Source: Apostichopus japonicus (Eukaryota > Echinodermata > Holothuroidea > Aspidochirotida > Stichopodidae). From it: DNA of 60,000 nucleotides. This document shows positions 53,301 through 56,300 of this stretch, piece after piece. The notes below the pieces were generated by a model, which was given only the letters and a program-made list of their open reading frames with translations, was not told the origin of the DNA and searched no databases. The translations under genes were made by a program, and so were the position numbers. The stretch spans positions 11,226,501-11,286,500 of the forward strand of contig NC_092569.1 in NCBI RefSeq assembly GCF_037975245.1, in the 5' to 3' direction. The stretch's first letter is position 1; every line of letters starts with the position of its first letter.

Positions 53301-56300
53301 CTAGCCTTCTGCTTGTTAACCAAAAATAGCTGTTACAATATAAATGGCCCGAACCACTATTTTGATGTACAATTTCACTATGGCATGATAAACCCAGTTC
53401 CGTCTACTGTACGTGGCATAAACACCAGCCTCCACCAAAAGCAATAGGGGTCTTGTACTCAATGTGATGCATCCACACAATAAGTATGAGAGGTATCCAC
53501 GAATCCCATCGTTATATATCATGTACGAGGATTTTTCCGAGTTTGACCTCTGGTGACCTCAAACGAAAATCCATATATACTTTGTATGATAAGTATCCAT
53601 GATTTCTACCATGATAAATCATGTTTTAATGGTTGTCAGGCCTGGAAACATATTTTAAAAGTACTCACTATTTGGAGACCATGACTTAAAATCTACTCGC
53701 CAAATCCCTGTTCCAGTCTCTATAGTACAGATCAACAACATCAATACTTTTTATGAACAAAGGTTAGGCACTAAGGCAGATACATGGTGCTACATAATTG
53801 CACATTGGAAAAGTATGTTTCTGTGCAGTATAATATTTAAACTTTTTTCTACCAAAAGTAAGTGATGAACAAAGTAAAACATGTTGCAGAATCATAAATA
53901 AACAGCTAGGCCCACTGTAGTGTGTCAAACAATTAAAAATAAAACATCTGAAAAAATACCTAAGAAGACAGTTTGGCTTCTGTTACAAAGAGCTCCTCAA
54001 GTACTAGTTAAAAACTATACAGTAGCTAGGTGTGCACTAGTCCTAAGACTATACAGTACCTCACTGCTACTTTGAACCGCTACTCGATTATTGCGACTTC
54101 ATACATTTTCCCAATATTTATCTTGTCTTTTAGCTGCAGATTAGTTCGCAAAAATTTATAGACATTACTCCATTAAACTGTACCTAAATCAAAGCTATCT
54201 TTTACGCATTTTTACGCATTCTGTTACCAAATCATCTATTCTCCCGAGCCACCTTTCAGATCACTCTATTATTGATTTAGAAATTAGCATTAATTATGTT
54301 AAGAGGTCCGGGATACTGGAAATTTATTTGTTCATTGCTTGCTGATCATTACAACATTAAGTTAATCGAGAACACTATTTATTGCAACCCTACGGCATCA
54401 GTCATTTTCTATTTATAGAGGAGTATGTGAGACAGGGTTGACCTTTAAGTCCTTATATCTTTATTATCTGCACTGAAATTTTAGCTATTAATATTAATTT
54501 AAATCCACTTATTAGTGGTATTTCAATTCTTAATGACGAGATTAGGATTATTCAGTATGCAGATGATACTGCAATTTTTTTTTGAGGTTCCCACACTTCT
54601 CTGAGTGAAATTGTTCATATTTTTAGGGATTTTGAATTAGCATCTGGCCTTAAAGTAAACTATGATAAGATCAATATTTATGCACTTGGCCCTTTGATTA
54701 CTAGGAAGCCTCATTTTATAGCTAGTTATGATCTTTATTGGACAAGTGGCACAATCACTTGTGGTTAGTAATGACAGAGATAGTCTGTTTCGGCTGATTA
54801 TTCTCCCCAAACTTTCTCGCCTCACAAAAATATTCTTAATATGTGGTCATGTCGAGACCTCACCCCTATTGGTAAAATTGTCCTAGTTAAGTCATTTGCA
54901 ATCTCTCAGTTTGTGTATCTTTACAGAATCTTCCGAACCTGCCTGAATATTTCATTGAGTTGATTGAGTCGATTATTTATAAGTTTATATGGTCAGGAAA
55001 ACCGGATAAAATTAGCGTACTACTTCTCTCCAGTGGTGGGTTAAAGGCAATCCATCTTAACAGCTACATTGATGGTTTAAAATGTACTTGGTCTAGGTGA
55101 TATTATGACAAAAGTGCAGCATTATGGAAATTATACTTCAACTTTTATCTGAGGAATTTTGGCAAACATCGTTTATTTGCTTGTAATTATTCGTATGAAG
55201 ACAACCTTTTCGCAACATTTTCTAGTTCTTTTTTTTTTTGATGTTTAGGTTTTCGGAGTCGCTATTTATTGATCCCAATTCCGTTATACGTTTATTATCT
55301 GCTACGTGTGAATGTTTATTATATATTTTGAAATTTGTATTAATCTAATATACTTTGTTTATCGACCACTTTAATTGTCACAATTATGGTCGCCATTTAA
55401 AAAATACTGTAGCTATTGTTTATTTACGAAAATGGGAAAAACAAAATTATACATTGAATTCAAAGTTTGAACATATGATGGTGGAAAAAAAAAAAAAAAT
55501 TACGAATGCCTTTAAACTTACTTACTTTGTAAGCTTAAACTGTTCCTTGTAAGAAATTGTTATATTAGATTTTAAATGATGCTTGGGTGTTTGTGAATGC
55601 TCCCTGAAATTTGTGAACAATCTCTGCACATGAAAACTTCCCGTACATAATGCAGGTGCAACTAGCGACCCATTTTACAGTTAATTCGCATTGAGATTGG
55701 TCACTGATAAAAATCTAACTGGGCAACAGTTCAGTTTTGTAAACGGCGCCAGGTCATTCCCTCAACGTAACTACCATCCAAACCTGAAGTTCTTATTTGG
55801 CACTGAATCTCGACAATTGAAAATACGACGGAAAACTTCAAAAATGGAAGCATAGATTAATACAGTTCTGTGATTCACAACAGTATCGTTCTGCTGAAGC
55901 AGCACACATTTGCAATGCAACAATGTTTACGTTAGCAGCATGAGTAATTCAATGTAACTTTCATTGTTGGTTCGCTAATATAATATCTACGAATGCTCAT
56001 TAGCTATTTTTCAATTGCCAACAACCTCTCCTACTCTTATGAATAGTCTGTCGGTGGGAGACACAGGAGATAATAAAAAACAGGTTTCCACAATTTGGCC
56101 TCTGGTGACTGCAAATGACCTTTGAACTCCACAAAAAAAAATAGGCTTCTTGTACTGAACGTTTCACAGCTACATTCTAAATATGAGATTGGTCCAAGCT
56201 TCTCTTATTGAGATATCGTGTCTACAAGGTTTTCACTTTTTGACCCAAAGTGACCTAACTAAACTTTGACCTCTAAAACAAAAAAATAGTCTTTTTGTAC